Below, piece by piece: positions 32,305 through 41,797 of a stretch of DNA of 64,000 bases (its first letter is position 1; each line of letters begins with the position of its first letter). The notes beneath the pieces were generated by a model. The model saw only the letters and a program-made list of their open reading frames with translations, ran no database searches and had not been told where the DNA came from. This DNA is from Brucella pseudintermedia (GTDB taxonomy: Bacteria; Pseudomonadota; Alphaproteobacteria; Rhizobiales; Rhizobiaceae), in NCBI RefSeq assembly GCF_042697365.1, contig NZ_CP137605.1, one strand, 5' to 3'. The position numbers and the translations under genes were made by a program.

Positions 32305-33023
32305 CCTTTAAAATCGCGGGCCAGCAGATAAAGCTCGACGGATTCAGCACGGGACGCTGGCGGTTTTACATGATGCACGGAACGAAATTTCTGCTTGAGC
32401 AGTGCCAGGAGTTCGTTTTCTGTGCCGCCTTGGAATGTCTTCGTGAGAAAATGTCCGCCCGGCTTTAGAACCGAGATGGCAAAATCGGCGGCGACTTCGC
32501 ACAGATGCACTGTGCGCAGATGGTCGGTTCGGCGGTGGCCGGTTGTCGGAGCGGCCATGTCGGAAATAACGAGATCGGGTTTGTCTCCCAGAGCTTCCAT
32601 CAGCTTCCGCGGTGCTTCGTCGTCCAGAAAATCCATCTCCAACAGAACAACGCCGGGGAGGGGATCGACGTGGAGATAGTCTATGCCAACGACATGCGGG
32701 TCCTCGTCGGTCGAACCGACAAGTTTGGCCGCAATCTGCGACCAGCCGCCCGGCGCAGCGCCAAGATCGATGATCTTTTGGCCCTTTTTGAGCAGGTTAT
32801 AGCGGTCGTTGATTTCAATAAGCTTGTAGGCCGCGCGTGAACGATATCCGTCCTGCTTGGATTTATGCACATAAGGATCGTTCAGATGGCGTTGAAGCCA
32901 ACGGCGTGACGATTCCTTGATCGTGCCTGCCTTTTTCTTCACGCGCACCTGCAGATTGCTGGAGCCCGCGCCCCCGCGACCGCCAGTTTTCACTCCGCTT
33001 TTGTTGCCGCCTGTCTTGCTCAT
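32301..33023 (-). CDS. rlmE: 23S rRNA 2'-O-ribose methyltransferase RlmE
   Basis: 240 aa. SAM-dependent methyltransferase for U2552 of 23S rRNA (FtsJ/RrmJ). Motif I IIDLGAAPGGWSQIA, catalytic aspartate in DLVISDMAAPTTGH, and catalytic lysine in GGHFLTKTFQGG are intact. The N-terminal 35 residues are Gly/Lys-rich. It starts two bases after the ppx stop and is surely co-transcribed; its stop codon is supplied by a repeat element. Confidence 0.95.
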   Translation of the reverse strand: MSKTGGNKSGVKTGGRGGAGSSNLQVRVKKKAGTIKESSRRWLQRHLNDPYVHKSKQDGYRSRAAYKLIEINDRYNLLKKGQKIIDLGAAPGGWSQIAAKLVGSTDEDPHVVGIDYLHVDPLPGVVLLEMDFLDDEAPRKLMEALGDKPDLVISDMAAPTTGHRRTDHLRTVHLCEVAADFAISVLKPGGHFLTKTFQGGTENELLALLKQKFRSVHHVKPPASRAESVELYLLARDFKG

Positions 33024-33025
33024 TT

Positions 33026-34627
33026 TTAGTGCCTGTTTCTAGCGCTTGCCGCGCGATTGTGCCGCCATGCGCCATCGCGCGACATCAGTTCGGTCAGAAT
33101 GCCTTCACGCAGACCACGGTCGGCAACGAGTAGCTTTTCGCTGGGCCACACTTTGCGTATTGCGTCAAGAATAGCACAGCCTGCCAATACCAGATCAGCG
33201 CGATCCGCGCCAATGCATGGGTTGGCTACGCGGGCTTCAAAATCCCACGACAGCAGGCGGCTGGTCATCTGCGTTACGTCTTCCGCGTCCATCCACATTC
33301 CGTCGACCCGCCGGCGATCATAACGTTCAAGACCGAGATGAATGCCTGCCAGGGTGGTCACAGTTCCGGATGTGCCCAGTAGATGGAAGCGCGGGCTGGC
33401 CGTGAGGTTTCCAAGGCATTGCCGCTCGGCAAATTGCGTAAGCAGATCGGTTACATGGGAAACCATGGAATCGAAGCTTTCCTGCGTAACATTTCGTCCG
33501 CCGAAACGTTCCGCCAGCGTCACGACACCGACAGGAAGGGATGTCCAGGCCATGATATGTTCCGCAAGGCGTGGGGACCGTCGACGGGAAACGTCAATCA
33601 GTGCGATTTCAGAAGAGCCGCCGCCTATATCGAACAACACCACGGCATCAGTCTCGCGGGTCACCAGCGTGCCACAGCCGGAAACAGCCAGACGGGCTTC
33701 TGTTTGCCGGTCCACGATCTCCAGTTCAAGACCGGTTTCGGCCCGCACTCGCTTTAGAAATTGCTCGCCATTCGATGCCGAACGGCAGGCCTCGGTCGCG
33801 ATCAGCCTTGACCTTCTGATTTTTTTGCCTGCCAGCTTGTCGCGACAAATCTTCAGCGCTTCCACGGCGCGATCCATTGCATTGTCACTGAGCCGCCCAG
33901 TGGTGCTCAAACCTTCTCCAAGCCGCACGATCCGCGAAAACGCGTCCACGACACGGAATTGCCCCGGTCTTGTCGGCGATGCTACCAGCAACCGGCAATT
34001 GTTGGTGCCGAGATCCAAAGCCGCGTAAAGCGGAGCGTCACCCTTGTCGTGCTGCACACCGTTGCCGGCCTTGGATGCCTGCCCGTTAATGCCCCTACGC
34101 TTGCCTTGAACCGGGACATGCGGGTTCTCCGTACGCACAGCATTGTGCGAAGTCTTGACTGTTGCTTCAGCCGCCAGAGGCGTCTGGGCACCAAGTTGCC
34201 GCGATTGCTTCTTTTTACGCGCACGACGGCGGCGATTCGAGATTTTCCCGGAAGGTCGCTGCTGGTTGTTGCCTGCATCTGCAACGACCGGCTTTTGCGA
34301 CGAGGTTTCAAGGCCCGGTACGGATTTGCCGCGCCGACGCCGACGCGCACGTTTGCGCTGGGCCTGCGAACCCGAGCCGTCGGTTTCGTCCTGTGATTTT
34401 GAGCGTCCTGAATCGGATGCACTACGGGCATTGCCGATGTCTGCAACGGCTTTTTTGCGCGGTCTGCGCTTGCCGTTATCGGACGGATTCCGGGTTTGCG
34501 AATTGCCCGATTGTCCGCCGGACGCCCCTTGGTGCACCGTTTCGGCGGTGCGCTCGTCGGGGTTCTTCAAGGTTCTTGTCCTTATGGCGCCGCGCGAACC
34601 TGTGAGGACGCAAGCAAGGCGCTTCAA
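33026..34627 (-). CDS. ppx: Ppx/GppA phosphatase with long basic N-terminal extension
   Basis: 533 aa. The catalytic part starts near residue 200 (YAALDLGTNNCRLLVA) and has the ASKHA-fold motifs VLFDIGGGSSEIAL and LLGTSGTVTTLAG; such enzymes hydrolyse polyphosphate or pppGpp. The first ~195 residues are low-complexity and very basic, with clusters RKRARRRRRGK and NRRRRARKKK, presumably disordered and nucleic-acid or polyphosphate binding. A TTG start about 20 codons in (after AAGGA) is an alternative. Pairs with rlmE downstream. Confidence 0.9.
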   Translation of the reverse strand: MKRLACVLTGSRGAIRTRTLKNPDERTAETVHQGASGGQSGNSQTRNPSDNGKRRPRKKAVADIGNARSASDSGRSKSQDETDGSGSQAQRKRARRRRRGKSVPGLETSSQKPVVADAGNNQQRPSGKISNRRRRARKKKQSRQLGAQTPLAAEATVKTSHNAVRTENPHVPVQGKRRGINGQASKAGNGVQHDKGDAPLYAALDLGTNNCRLLVASPTRPGQFRVVDAFSRIVRLGEGLSTTGRLSDNAMDRAVEALKICRDKLAGKKIRRSRLIATEACRSASNGEQFLKRVRAETGLELEIVDRQTEARLAVSGCGTLVTRETDAVVLFDIGGGSSEIALIDVSRRRSPRLAEHIMAWTSLPVGVVTLAERFGGRNVTQESFDSMVSHVTDLLTQFAERQCLGNLTASPRFHLLGTSGTVTTLAGIHLGLERYDRRRVDGMWMDAEDVTQMTSRLLSWDFEARVANPCIGADRADLVLAGCAILDAIRKVWPSEKLLVADRGLREGILTELMSRDGAWRHNRAASARNRH

Positions 34628-34742
34628 TTTCTACGTTGTGCATAATGTAACAGTGGTTTTCTGTTTTACCAAGGGGCAGGCTGTCGGGAGCCGCCGGAAA
34701 ATTTTGAATACACGTATGAAATTTGATTCAACGGCGTGCCGG

Positions 34743-34767
34743 GGGCTTTCGCTGGTGGCGAAAGCCC
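34743..34767. terminator. hairpin between the amino-acid ABC operon and ppx
   Basis: Perfect 10-base arms GGGCTTTCGC / GCGAAAGCCC around TGGTG, 25 bases past the stop of the ATPase gene. No clear T-run, so probably a stabilising or weak terminating structure. Confidence 0.45.
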
Positions 34768-34791
34768 TTACGGGATCGACGTGTCTACAGG

Positions 34792-35553
34792 TTAAATATC
34801 GTATGTATGGGCTGCGTTGATTGTCGCGACGAATTGTTTTGTGCGCTCACGCGCGGGCCGGGTGAAAACTTCGTGCGCGGAGCCGGTTTCAACTATGTTG
34901 CCCGACTCCAGAAAGACGACATTTTTCGCAATCTTGGACGCAAGCCGCAGATCATGTGTCGCGATGACCATGGTCGTGCCTTCCTTGGCGAGCTTGCTCA
35001 AAACATCGACGACTTCCGACGCCAATTCAGGGTCAAGGGCCGAGGTGGGTTCGTCGCAAAGCAACACACGCGGCGAAGGTGCCAGTGCGCGCGCAATGGC
35101 GACGCGTTGCTGCTGCCCTCCCGAAAGGGTCGAGGGCCAAGCGTCTGCCTTGTGCGCCATGCCCACTTTGGTAAGCAGCTCCATCGCACGTTCCTTTGCC
35201 TTGTCCTTCGGCCATTTCAGGACTGTGACGAGCCCTTCCATCACATTCTGGATCGCGGTCTGGTGCGGAAAGAGCTGGAAGTTCTGAAAAACCATGCCAG
35301 TCTGACGACGGATAGACTGGATCGCTTGCCAGTTGGGCTTGCGGTCAGGCTCGAAACTTAGGCTCTGTCCGCCCAGAACGAGAGTGCCAGACGTCGGCAC
35401 TTCCAGCAGATTGATGCAGCGCAGCAGCGTGCTCTTGCCGCCGCCGGACGGCCCAACCAGCGCTGTTACTGTGCCTTCCGCAATTGCAACGTTGATGTCG
35501 TTGAGGATGATTGCGTCGTCAAAACGCTTCACGATGTGTTGCAGCTCGATCAT
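34792..35553 (-). CDS. polar amino-acid ABC transporter ATPase (GlnQ-like)
   Basis: 253 aa. Walker A GPSGGGKSTLLRC, signature LSGGQQQRVAIARAL, Walker B VLLCDEPTSALDPEL and switch VIATHDLRLA identify the PAAT subfamily. Its ATG overlaps the permease stop by four bases. Works with the permease and binding protein upstream on the same strand. Confidence 0.92.
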   Translation of the reverse strand: MIELQHIVKRFDDAIILNDINVAIAEGTVTALVGPSGGGKSTLLRCINLLEVPTSGTLVLGGQSLSFEPDRKPNWQAIQSIRRQTGMVFQNFQLFPHQTAIQNVMEGLVTVLKWPKDKAKERAMELLTKVGMAHKADAWPSTLSGGQQQRVAIARALAPSPRVLLCDEPTSALDPELASEVVDVLSKLAKEGTTMVIATHDLRLASKIAKNVVFLESGNIVETGSAHEVFTRPARERTKQFVATINAAHTYDI

Positions 35554-36230
35554 GCGTTCGTCTCCAGCGTGCCGCCATAGCGTCCGAATCGTCGTTCCAG
35601 CCGCACCTGCAGGGCAGAGAGAACGGAACTCATGACCAGATAGATCAAAGCCGCTTCAATATAGAGGATGAGAGGTTCGTAAGTGGTGGCGACGATCCGT
35701 TGTGCGGATTGGAAAAGCTCCGGCACTGTGATTGCTGCGGCGAGCGAGGTGTCCTTCACCAGCGAAATGAAGGAATTGGAAAGCGGCGGCACTGCCGTCC
35801 GGGTTGCCTGTGGCAGAACGGTGCGCGCGAGGGCCTGACGCCAACTCATGCCGATGGAATAGGCCGCTTCCCACTGGCCTTTCGGAACGGCTGATATCAC
35901 AGCCCGGATAATCTCCGAACTATAGGCGCCGACACTGAGCGTGAAGCCGATTACTGCTGCTGGAAAAGCGTCGAGATAAATTCCTGCGCTCGGCAGGCCG
36001 TAAAAGATCACGAACAGCTGCACAAGCAACGGTGTGCCGCGAAATATCCATACATAAAAGCGGGCAATTGACGAAAGCCAGAGTGGTGCGAACAACCGTA
36101 CGAGTGCTGTCAACAGCCCCAATGTCAGGCCAAAAGCAAAGGACAAAAGAGTAAGCGGTATGGTGAAAATCAACCCAGCCCACAGAAGGGTGGGCAGGGA
36201 TTCCGCCATCAGCTGAAGCCAATCGGGCAC
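35550..36230 (-). CDS. polar amino-acid ABC transporter permease (HisM/GlnP-like)
   Basis: 226 aa, about five helices. The contact loop is EAAYSIGMSWRQALARTVLP, followed by QATRTAVPPLSNSFISLVKD, both typical of polar-amino-acid permeases. A single permease gene implies a homodimer. It is separated from the upstream binding-protein gene by a strong hairpin. Confidence 0.92.
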   Translation of the reverse strand: MPDWLQLMAESLPTLLWAGLIFTIPLTLLSFAFGLTLGLLTALVRLFAPLWLSSIARFYVWIFRGTPLLVQLFVIFYGLPSAGIYLDAFPAAVIGFTLSVGAYSSEIIRAVISAVPKGQWEAAYSIGMSWRQALARTVLPQATRTAVPPLSNSFISLVKDTSLAAAITVPELFQSAQRIVATTYEPLILYIEAALIYLVMSSVLSALQVRLERRFGRYGGTLETNA

Positions 36231-36343
36231 GGTTTCGGCTCCTCATTAATACCCAGAAGTCAAACTGAAATGAAGCTTCTCGCTCTTATCTTATACAGTC
36301 TGACAACCATGTCTCTGGAATAGTTTTTCGCGATCACAATAAA

Positions 36344-36372
36344 ACGAAGCCGGAAGTGGCTTCCGGCTTCGT
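36344..36372 (-). terminator. terminator/attenuator after the binding-protein gene
   Basis: Perfect 13-base arms ACGAAGCCGGAAG / CTTCCGGCTTCGT around a three-base centre, followed on the minus strand by TTTTATTG. It lies 19 bases past the binding-protein stop and 113 before the permease, so most transcripts probably end here. Confidence 0.8.
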
Positions 36373-36391
36373 GAATTGAACGGGACAACGC

Positions 36392-37165
36392 TTACTTGGA
36401 AACGTCCTGGCCAAAATATTTCTGCGAAATCTTGTCGTAGGTTCCGTCGGCCTTGATTTCATCGAGAGCCTTGTTGATGGCCGCCACCAGTTCGTCGTCG
36501 CCCTTACGGACAATGATGCCCGACGCGTCCGCATTTTCCTTCTCTGCAACCACCTTGACCGGAGCGTTCGGCTGGTGCTTCTTGAAATCGAGGAACGACA
36601 GGCTGTCATTAAGCGTCGCGTCGGCGCGCCCCGTCAAAACCAGCTGGATCGACTGGTCGAAACCGTCAGTAGCAACGAGTTCGGCACCTGCTTCCTTCGC
36701 AAGCTTTCCATAATTGCTGGTCAGGGACTGAGCCGATTTCTTGCCCTTGAGGTCCGCGAAGTCCTTGATCGTGTCATTCTTGTCGTTGACGATCAGAACG
36801 ACTTTCGAAACGATATAGGGATTGGAGAAGTTGAACTTCTTTTGGCGTTCTTCGGTAATGCCTACCTGATTGATAACGGCGTCATAGCGTTTAGCATCAA
36901 GACCTGCGATGAGGCCGTCCCATTTGCCTTCAACAAACTCAGGCTTTACGCCGAGTTTGGCGGCGACTGCTTCACCGATTTCCACGTCGAAACCAACAAG
37001 CTTGTTGTCCTTGTCGTGATAGGTGAATGGAGCATAGGTGCCTTCAGTCCCAATTTTCAAAACACCGGCCGACTTGATGGCATCGAGATTTTCTCCAGCC
37101 AAAGCGCCAGTGAAGAGAACGGCCAGAATGATGCCTGCGGTAGCGAGAATCTGAGCGAATTTCAT
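36392..37165 (-). CDS. amino-acid ABC transporter substrate-binding protein (SBP_bac_3)
   Basis: 257-aa periplasmic protein. Signal peptide MKFAQILATAGIILAVLFTG, mature start near GENLDAIKSAG. LKIGTEGTYAPFTYHDKDN, GFDVEIGEAVAAKLG and KRYDAVINQVGIT match the family, with closest resemblance to cystine/polar amino-acid binders (FliY/TcyA). First gene of the operon; a 258-base gap separates it from the oxoprolinase gene upstream and should hold the promoter. Confidence 0.9.
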   Translation of the reverse strand: MKFAQILATAGIILAVLFTGALAGENLDAIKSAGVLKIGTEGTYAPFTYHDKDNKLVGFDVEIGEAVAAKLGVKPEFVEGKWDGLIAGLDAKRYDAVINQVGITEERQKKFNFSNPYIVSKVVLIVNDKNDTIKDFADLKGKKSAQSLTSNYGKLAKEAGAELVATDGFDQSIQLVLTGRADATLNDSLSFLDFKKHQPNAPVKVVAEKENADASGIIVRKGDDELVAAINKALDEIKADGTYDKISQKYFGQDVSK

Positions 37166-37382
37166 AGTGGTATCCGTGATCTGGTTGATTGCCTATTGAT
37201 CGCAGAAATTTAATTCTAATGATGCGTCAAAACCGGGTCGCAATGCCCGTCAATTGAGAGTTTGTTTCTAATTATAGACGCTGTTATGGAATTGTATTCT
37301 ATCTAGGGTATTTGTCCAGATAGGGAAGAGGAAGGCGCTTCCATTTGCGTGCGAGATTCTGGCTTGTGGAGCAAGCCTGAAA

Positions 37383-37408
37383 ATGAAAACGCCGCCTGGA
37401 CGGCGGCG
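37383..37408 (-). terminator. terminator after the oxoprolinase gene
   Basis: Minus-strand stem CGCCGCCG / (C)GGCGGCG around TCCA followed by TTTTCATTT, 15 bases after the stop codon. Confidence 0.8.
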
Positions 37409-37423
37409 AAATCCTTAAAATGA

Positions 37424-40400
37424 TCATTCCGGTTTGCCATACCCGCCGCCGGTCGGTGTGACGACAGTGAAGGCTTCGCCTGCCTCGAGAACAGTCTGGT
37501 CGCAATTGCCTAGGATTTCAACCGAACCGTCCTTGCGGCGCACCTCATTGCGGCCGATTTGTCCGGCTTCCCCGCCGTCAAGGCCGAAAGGTGCTACACG
37601 ACGGTGACCGGAGAGAATGGCGAATTCCAGCGTCTTCAATGCGCGGATAGTTCGCTCGGTGCCGTCGCCAGCGTTCCATTTGCCCTTGCCGCCCGATCCT
37701 TCACGGATGTGGAAATCTTCCAGCAATACGGGGAAGCGAGTTTCAAGAATTTCCGGATCGGTCAGGCGTGAATTGGTCATATGCGTATGCACCGCATCTG
37801 CGCCATTGAAACCGGGACCGGCCGGCGCGCCCGAGCAGATGGTTTCGTAATATTGATACTCGTCATCGCCAAAGGTCAGATTATTCATCGTGCCTTGCGC
37901 TGCTGCCATGGCCTTGGTCGCGCCAAAGAGGCAGTTGGTAACGGCCTGACTGACCTCGACATTGCCAGCCACGACTGCCGCCGGATAGCGTGGCGAAAGC
38001 ATGGAGCCTTCAGGTACGATAATCTTGATCGGGCGCAGGCAGCCCGCATTCATCGGAATATCGCCTTCGACCAGCACGCGGAACACATAGAGCACGGCTG
38101 CACGGGCAACTGGCTGCGGTGCGTTGAAATTGTCGGAGCGCTGCTCGGATGTGCCCGCGAAATCGACCGTGGCTTCACGCTTTTCCCTGTCGATCGTAAT
38201 CCGCACTTGGATCTTGCAACCCTGATCCATTTCATAGGAGAAATGGCCATCCGGCAGCTTGTCCAGCACTCGGCGCACGCTCTCGGCCGCGTTATCCTGA
38301 ACATGGCCCATGTAAGCCTTCACGACATCCTCGCCGAAAAGACCGATCATCTTTTTCAACTCGGCAACGCCCTTTTCGTTGGCTGCTATCTGCGCCTTCA
38401 GGTCGTTGACGTTCTGCGTCAGGTTGCGGACCGGATAGGTGGCCCCGGTAAGCAGATCGGCCAGCGCATCTTCTCGGAACGTGCCACGTTCCACTAGCTT
38501 GAAATTGTCGATATAGACGCCTTCCTGCTCGATATTCACCGCAAGCGGCGACATGGACCCCGGTGCGATGCCGCCAATGTCCGCGTGATGTCCGCGACTC
38601 GCGACCCAAAACCGGATTTCACGATTGTCATCATCGAATACGGGGGTGCAAACAGTGAGGTCGGGCAGGTGGGTGCCGCCATTATAAGGCGCGTTGATGA
38701 GGAACACATCGCCCGGCTTGATATCGCTGTTTTCGCGGATGGCGGTGGCGACCGATGCATCCATGGAGCCGAGATGCACGGGCATGTGAGGTGCATTGGC
38801 AACGAGATTGCCCGCAGCATCAAAAACAGCGCAGGAAAAGTCGAGACGCTCCTTGATATTGACCGAATAGGCGGTGTTCTGAAGCGTCACGCCCATCTGT
38901 TCGGCGATGGACATGAAGAGATTGTTGAAAATTTCCAGCATGACCGGATCGGCTTCGGTGCCGATGGCCGTGCGCGCGGGAAGCGCCTTGATACGCGTCA
39001 GCACCACATGGTCATGAGCGGTCAGACGCGCCTGCCAGCCGTCTTCGATAACGATCGTCTGGTTCTTCTCGATAATGATCGCCGGGCCGGTAACAGTCTG
39101 GCCGCGCTGCATCTGTTCGCGCAAGACAACGCCCGCATCGTGCAATTCGCCTTGCGAGAAAAAGCAGGTTCGCTTGGCGGTCGGAGCTTCCTGATCGCTG
39201 TCAAGCGACTGTGCGCTTTCGGTTTCACCCGCGCCGCCGCCAACGGCTTCCACCTCTACGGCGTCGATAACGAGAGCCTTGTTTTCGGCAACGAAGCCGA
39301 AACGGCGCTTATGAGCGGCCTCGAATTCGGCGCGAAGACGGTCGGCATTGTCTTCGGCGGGGAAAGTGGCTTCGACGGAGAGGACCGTATCGGTGCCAGC
39401 ATAGCGGATGTGGGCACGCAGGTGCCGCTCAACAGCATCTGCTTCGATGCCTTGTATTGTGAGTTCGGCGACACATTCCTGCGCCAGTTCCTCACCCAAT
39501 TCCTTCAACGCCTTTGGAGCGCTGATATCGAGTGGGACGCCGAGCGCTTTCTGGCGCGTGGCGCGAATATCAGCAAGGCCCATGCCATAGGCTGACAGGA
39601 GGCCCGACATTGGATGAAGAAGAATATTTTTCATGCCAAGCGCGTCAGCCACAAGACATGCGTGCTGGCCTCCAGCGCCGCCAAAGCAATTTAGGGCATA
39701 GCGCGTCACATCGTAACCGCGCTGGACGGAGATTTTCTTGATTGCCTCGACCATATTGGCAACCGCAATCCGGATGAAGCCGTCGGCCACCGCTTCAGGC
39801 GAACGACCGTCACCGATTTCGGCGGCGAGCGCGGTAAAGAGTTGGCGCACCCGCTCAACGTCCAGCGGCTGGTTCTGTTCGGGACCGAAGATTGCCGGGA
39901 AAAATTCCGGCAACAGCTTGCCCAGCATGACATTGGCGTCGGTAACGGCAAGCGGTCCGCCATTGCGATAACAGGCCGGTCCCGGATTGGCGCCTGCTGA
40001 GTCAGGACCGACACGGAACCGCCCGGCTTCATAATGCAGGATCGAGCCGCCGCCTGCGGCAACAGTATGGATCAGCATCATAGGCGCACGCACGCGCACA
40101 CCAGCCACTTCGGTTTCGAAAGCGCGTTCATACTCGCCATCGAAATGGGCCACGTCTGTGGAAGTGCCGCCCATGTCGAAGCCGATGACTTTCGGGAAGC
40201 CGGCCGTTTCGCCGGTCCGGGCGAGACCCACAACGCCGCCTGCCGGACCGGATAGGATGGCGTCTTTCCCCTGAAACAGATCTGCTGCTGTAAGGCCGCC
40301 CGACGACATCATGAACATGACGCGCGCGCCGGTGCGCTCGACATCCAGCTCGTTTGATACCTGCGCAACGTAGCGGCGGAGAACGGGTGACAGATATGCA

Positions 40401-41047
40401 TCAACGACAGTGGTGTCGCCCCGTCCGACCAGCTTGATCAGCGGCGAAACTTCATGGCTGACAGAGACCTGCTCAAAGCCAAGGTCGCGCGCAATGCGAG
40501 CAATTTCAGCCTCATGCGCCGGATACTTATAAGCATGCATGAGGGCAATCGCGACCGATCTGTAGCCCTGTTCCTTCAGTGAGGCCAGCGCGCTTTCGGC
40601 TTCCGCGAGATCAAGGGGCATCTCTATCGTGCCGTCAGCCTGTATACGCTCGTTCAGCTCGATGACCGTTGAGTACAAAGCGTCCGGCTTGAGGATTTCG
40701 GTCGCGAAGATGTTCTTGCGCTCCTGGTAGCCAATGCGCAGCGCATCGCGAAAACCCTTGGTGGTGATGAGCGCCAAGCGTTCGCCTTTACGTTCCAAAA
40801 GCGCGTTGGTGGCAACGGTGGTTCCCATGCGAACTTCGCCGATGACGCCGACGGGAACCGGTTCGCCGGTTTTCAGGCCGAGATGCAGGCGAATGCCATG
40901 AACGGCAGCATCCTTATAGGCGGATGGATTTTCGGAGAGAACCTTGCGTGCATGAAGCTGGCACTGTGGATCGCGCCCGATAACGTCGGTAAATGTGCCG
41001 CCGCGGTCGATCCAGAAATCCCATACTCCACGTCCCGTTCCGCTCAT
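37424..41047 (-). CDS. 5-oxoprolinase / hydantoinase, fused HyuA-HyuB
   Basis: 1207 aa. Residues 1 to about 690 are the ATP-binding HyuA half (start GVWDFWIDRGGTFTDVIGRD, core VIGFDMGGTSTDVAHFDGEY); from about 700 (DPVMLEIFNNLFMSIAEQMG) to the end is the HyuB half. The single-chain arrangement is that of ATP-dependent 5-oxoprolinases, which open pyroglutamate to glutamate; hydantoins are alternative substrates. ATG 41047 is preceded by GGGAG. Divergent from a winged-helix regulator that heads a dipeptide transporter operon, suggesting uptake and breakdown of pyroglutamyl or cyclic peptides. Confidence 0.92.
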   Translation of the reverse strand: MSGTGRGVWDFWIDRGGTFTDVIGRDPQCQLHARKVLSENPSAYKDAAVHGIRLHLGLKTGEPVPVGVIGEVRMGTTVATNALLERKGERLALITTKGFRDALRIGYQERKNIFATEILKPDALYSTVIELNERIQADGTIEMPLDLAEAESALASLKEQGYRSVAIALMHAYKYPAHEAEIARIARDLGFEQVSVSHEVSPLIKLVGRGDTTVVDAYLSPVLRRYVAQVSNELDVERTGARVMFMMSSGGLTAADLFQGKDAILSGPAGGVVGLARTGETAGFPKVIGFDMGGTSTDVAHFDGEYERAFETEVAGVRVRAPMMLIHTVAAGGGSILHYEAGRFRVGPDSAGANPGPACYRNGGPLAVTDANVMLGKLLPEFFPAIFGPEQNQPLDVERVRQLFTALAAEIGDGRSPEAVADGFIRIAVANMVEAIKKISVQRGYDVTRYALNCFGGAGGQHACLVADALGMKNILLHPMSGLLSAYGMGLADIRATRQKALGVPLDISAPKALKELGEELAQECVAELTIQGIEADAVERHLRAHIRYAGTDTVLSVEATFPAEDNADRLRAEFEAAHKRRFGFVAENKALVIDAVEVEAVGGGAGETESAQSLDSDQEAPTAKRTCFFSQGELHDAGVVLREQMQRGQTVTGPAIIIEKNQTIVIEDGWQARLTAHDHVVLTRIKALPARTAIGTEADPVMLEIFNNLFMSIAEQMGVTLQNTAYSVNIKERLDFSCAVFDAAGNLVANAPHMPVHLGSMDASVATAIRENSDIKPGDVFLINAPYNGGTHLPDLTVCTPVFDDDNREIRFWVASRGHHADIGGIAPGSMSPLAVNIEQEGVYIDNFKLVERGTFREDALADLLTGATYPVRNLTQNVNDLKAQIAANEKGVAELKKMIGLFGEDVVKAYMGHVQDNAAESVRRVLDKLPDGHFSYEMDQGCKIQVRITIDREKREATVDFAGTSEQRSDNFNAPQPVARAAVLYVFRVLVEGDIPMNAGCLRPIKIIVPEGSMLSPRYPAAVVAGNVEVSQAVTNCLFGATKAMAAAQGTMNNLTFGDDEYQYYETICSGAPAGPGFNGADAVHTHMTNSRLTDPEILETRFPVLLEDFHIREGSGGKGKWNAGDGTERTIRALKTLEFAILSGHRRVAPFGLDGGEAGQIGRNEVRRKDGSVEILGNCDQTVLEAGEAFTVVTPTGGGYGKPE

Positions 41048-41115
41048 TATCGGCTCCCTCATCCAATGCAACCGGTGCATTTTGAAATCTTTTCAGAATT
41101 TCATAGTCCCACTTT

Positions 41116-41132
41116 ATTGACAAAATGTCGAT
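41116..41132. promoter_or_regulatory. operator-like dyad in the oxoprolinase/regulator divergent gap
   Basis: ATTGACA-AAA-TGTCGAT, a near-perfect dyad (one mismatch per arm), in the 128-base gap between divergent genes; a related GTGACAT follows ten bases later. It overlaps a TTGACA -35-like hexamer. Likely target of the adjacent winged-helix protein, by position only. Confidence 0.4.
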
Positions 41133-41175
41133 AAGATGGTGACATAAAATACACATAAATAAGGGAGCAGCAAGA

Positions 41176-41784
41176 ATGGGGAAAAAAAGGGACAGTGACG
41201 TAACTGCAGCGTTCTCTTCTGAGATTCGGGATGCGAGTTTCGAGGAGGTTGCGTTGCCGAAGCATCTGCGTCCTGTTGCTTCGATTGGCCCTATCGTTTC
41301 ATCTGCTCACCTTGCTGATGGCGGTTCACCCGGAATGTCCGAGGTCGAATACGGCCTCATTCTCGCATCTCATGCCTTTTCCCGCTGGATGGTGCGTTGC
41401 ATGGCTGCCGCAGGCTTGCCCGGCCTTTCCCCTATTGAAGTGCTTATTCTCCACTCGATCCGCCATCGTGATCGCGAGAAGAAGCTGGCCGATATCTGCC
41501 TCGTTCTCGATATTGAAGACACGCACATTGCCACTTATGCCATACGCAAGCTCGAAAGCGCCGGCTTGCTGACGACCGGCAAGGCAGCCAAGGAAAAAAC
41601 GGTAAAAATCACCGCCAAAGGTGCCGAAGCTTGTGCGCGTTATGCGCAGATTCGGGAGCGTCTTCTGGTGCATTCCACAGCCAACGCACGCCCCTCGGAG
41701 GAAACGCTGTCGGAAGTGGCCGCACTTTTGCGTTTTATGTCCGGCGCATTCAATCAGGCCACGCGGTCTGCCATCACACTTTAA
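41176..41784 (+). CDS. winged-helix (MarR-type) transcriptional regulator
   Basis: 202 aa. The central part LSPIEVLILHSIRHRDREKK, LADICLVLDIEDTHIATYAI and RKLESAGLLTTGKAAKEK reads as a MarR-like winged helix with wing residues KTVKITAKG. An ~65-residue N-terminal extension precedes it. It stands divergent from the oxoprolinase gene and 13 bases in front of the dipeptide transporter, so it probably controls both. Confidence 0.85.
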   Translation: MGKKRDSDVTAAFSSEIRDASFEEVALPKHLRPVASIGPIVSSAHLADGGSPGMSEVEYGLILASHAFSRWMVRCMAAAGLPGLSPIEVLILHSIRHRDREKKLADICLVLDIEDTHIATYAIRKLESAGLLTTGKAAKEKTVKITAKGAEACARYAQIRERLLVHSTANARPSEETLSEVAALLRFMSGAFNQATRSAITL

Positions 41785-41797
41785 AAGGGTTGAAAGT

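Noticed and set aside
38585..39595. 336-codon plus-strand frame inside the oxoprolinase gene
   Set aside because: Shadow frame; the minus strand encodes conserved HyuA/HyuB sequence throughout.
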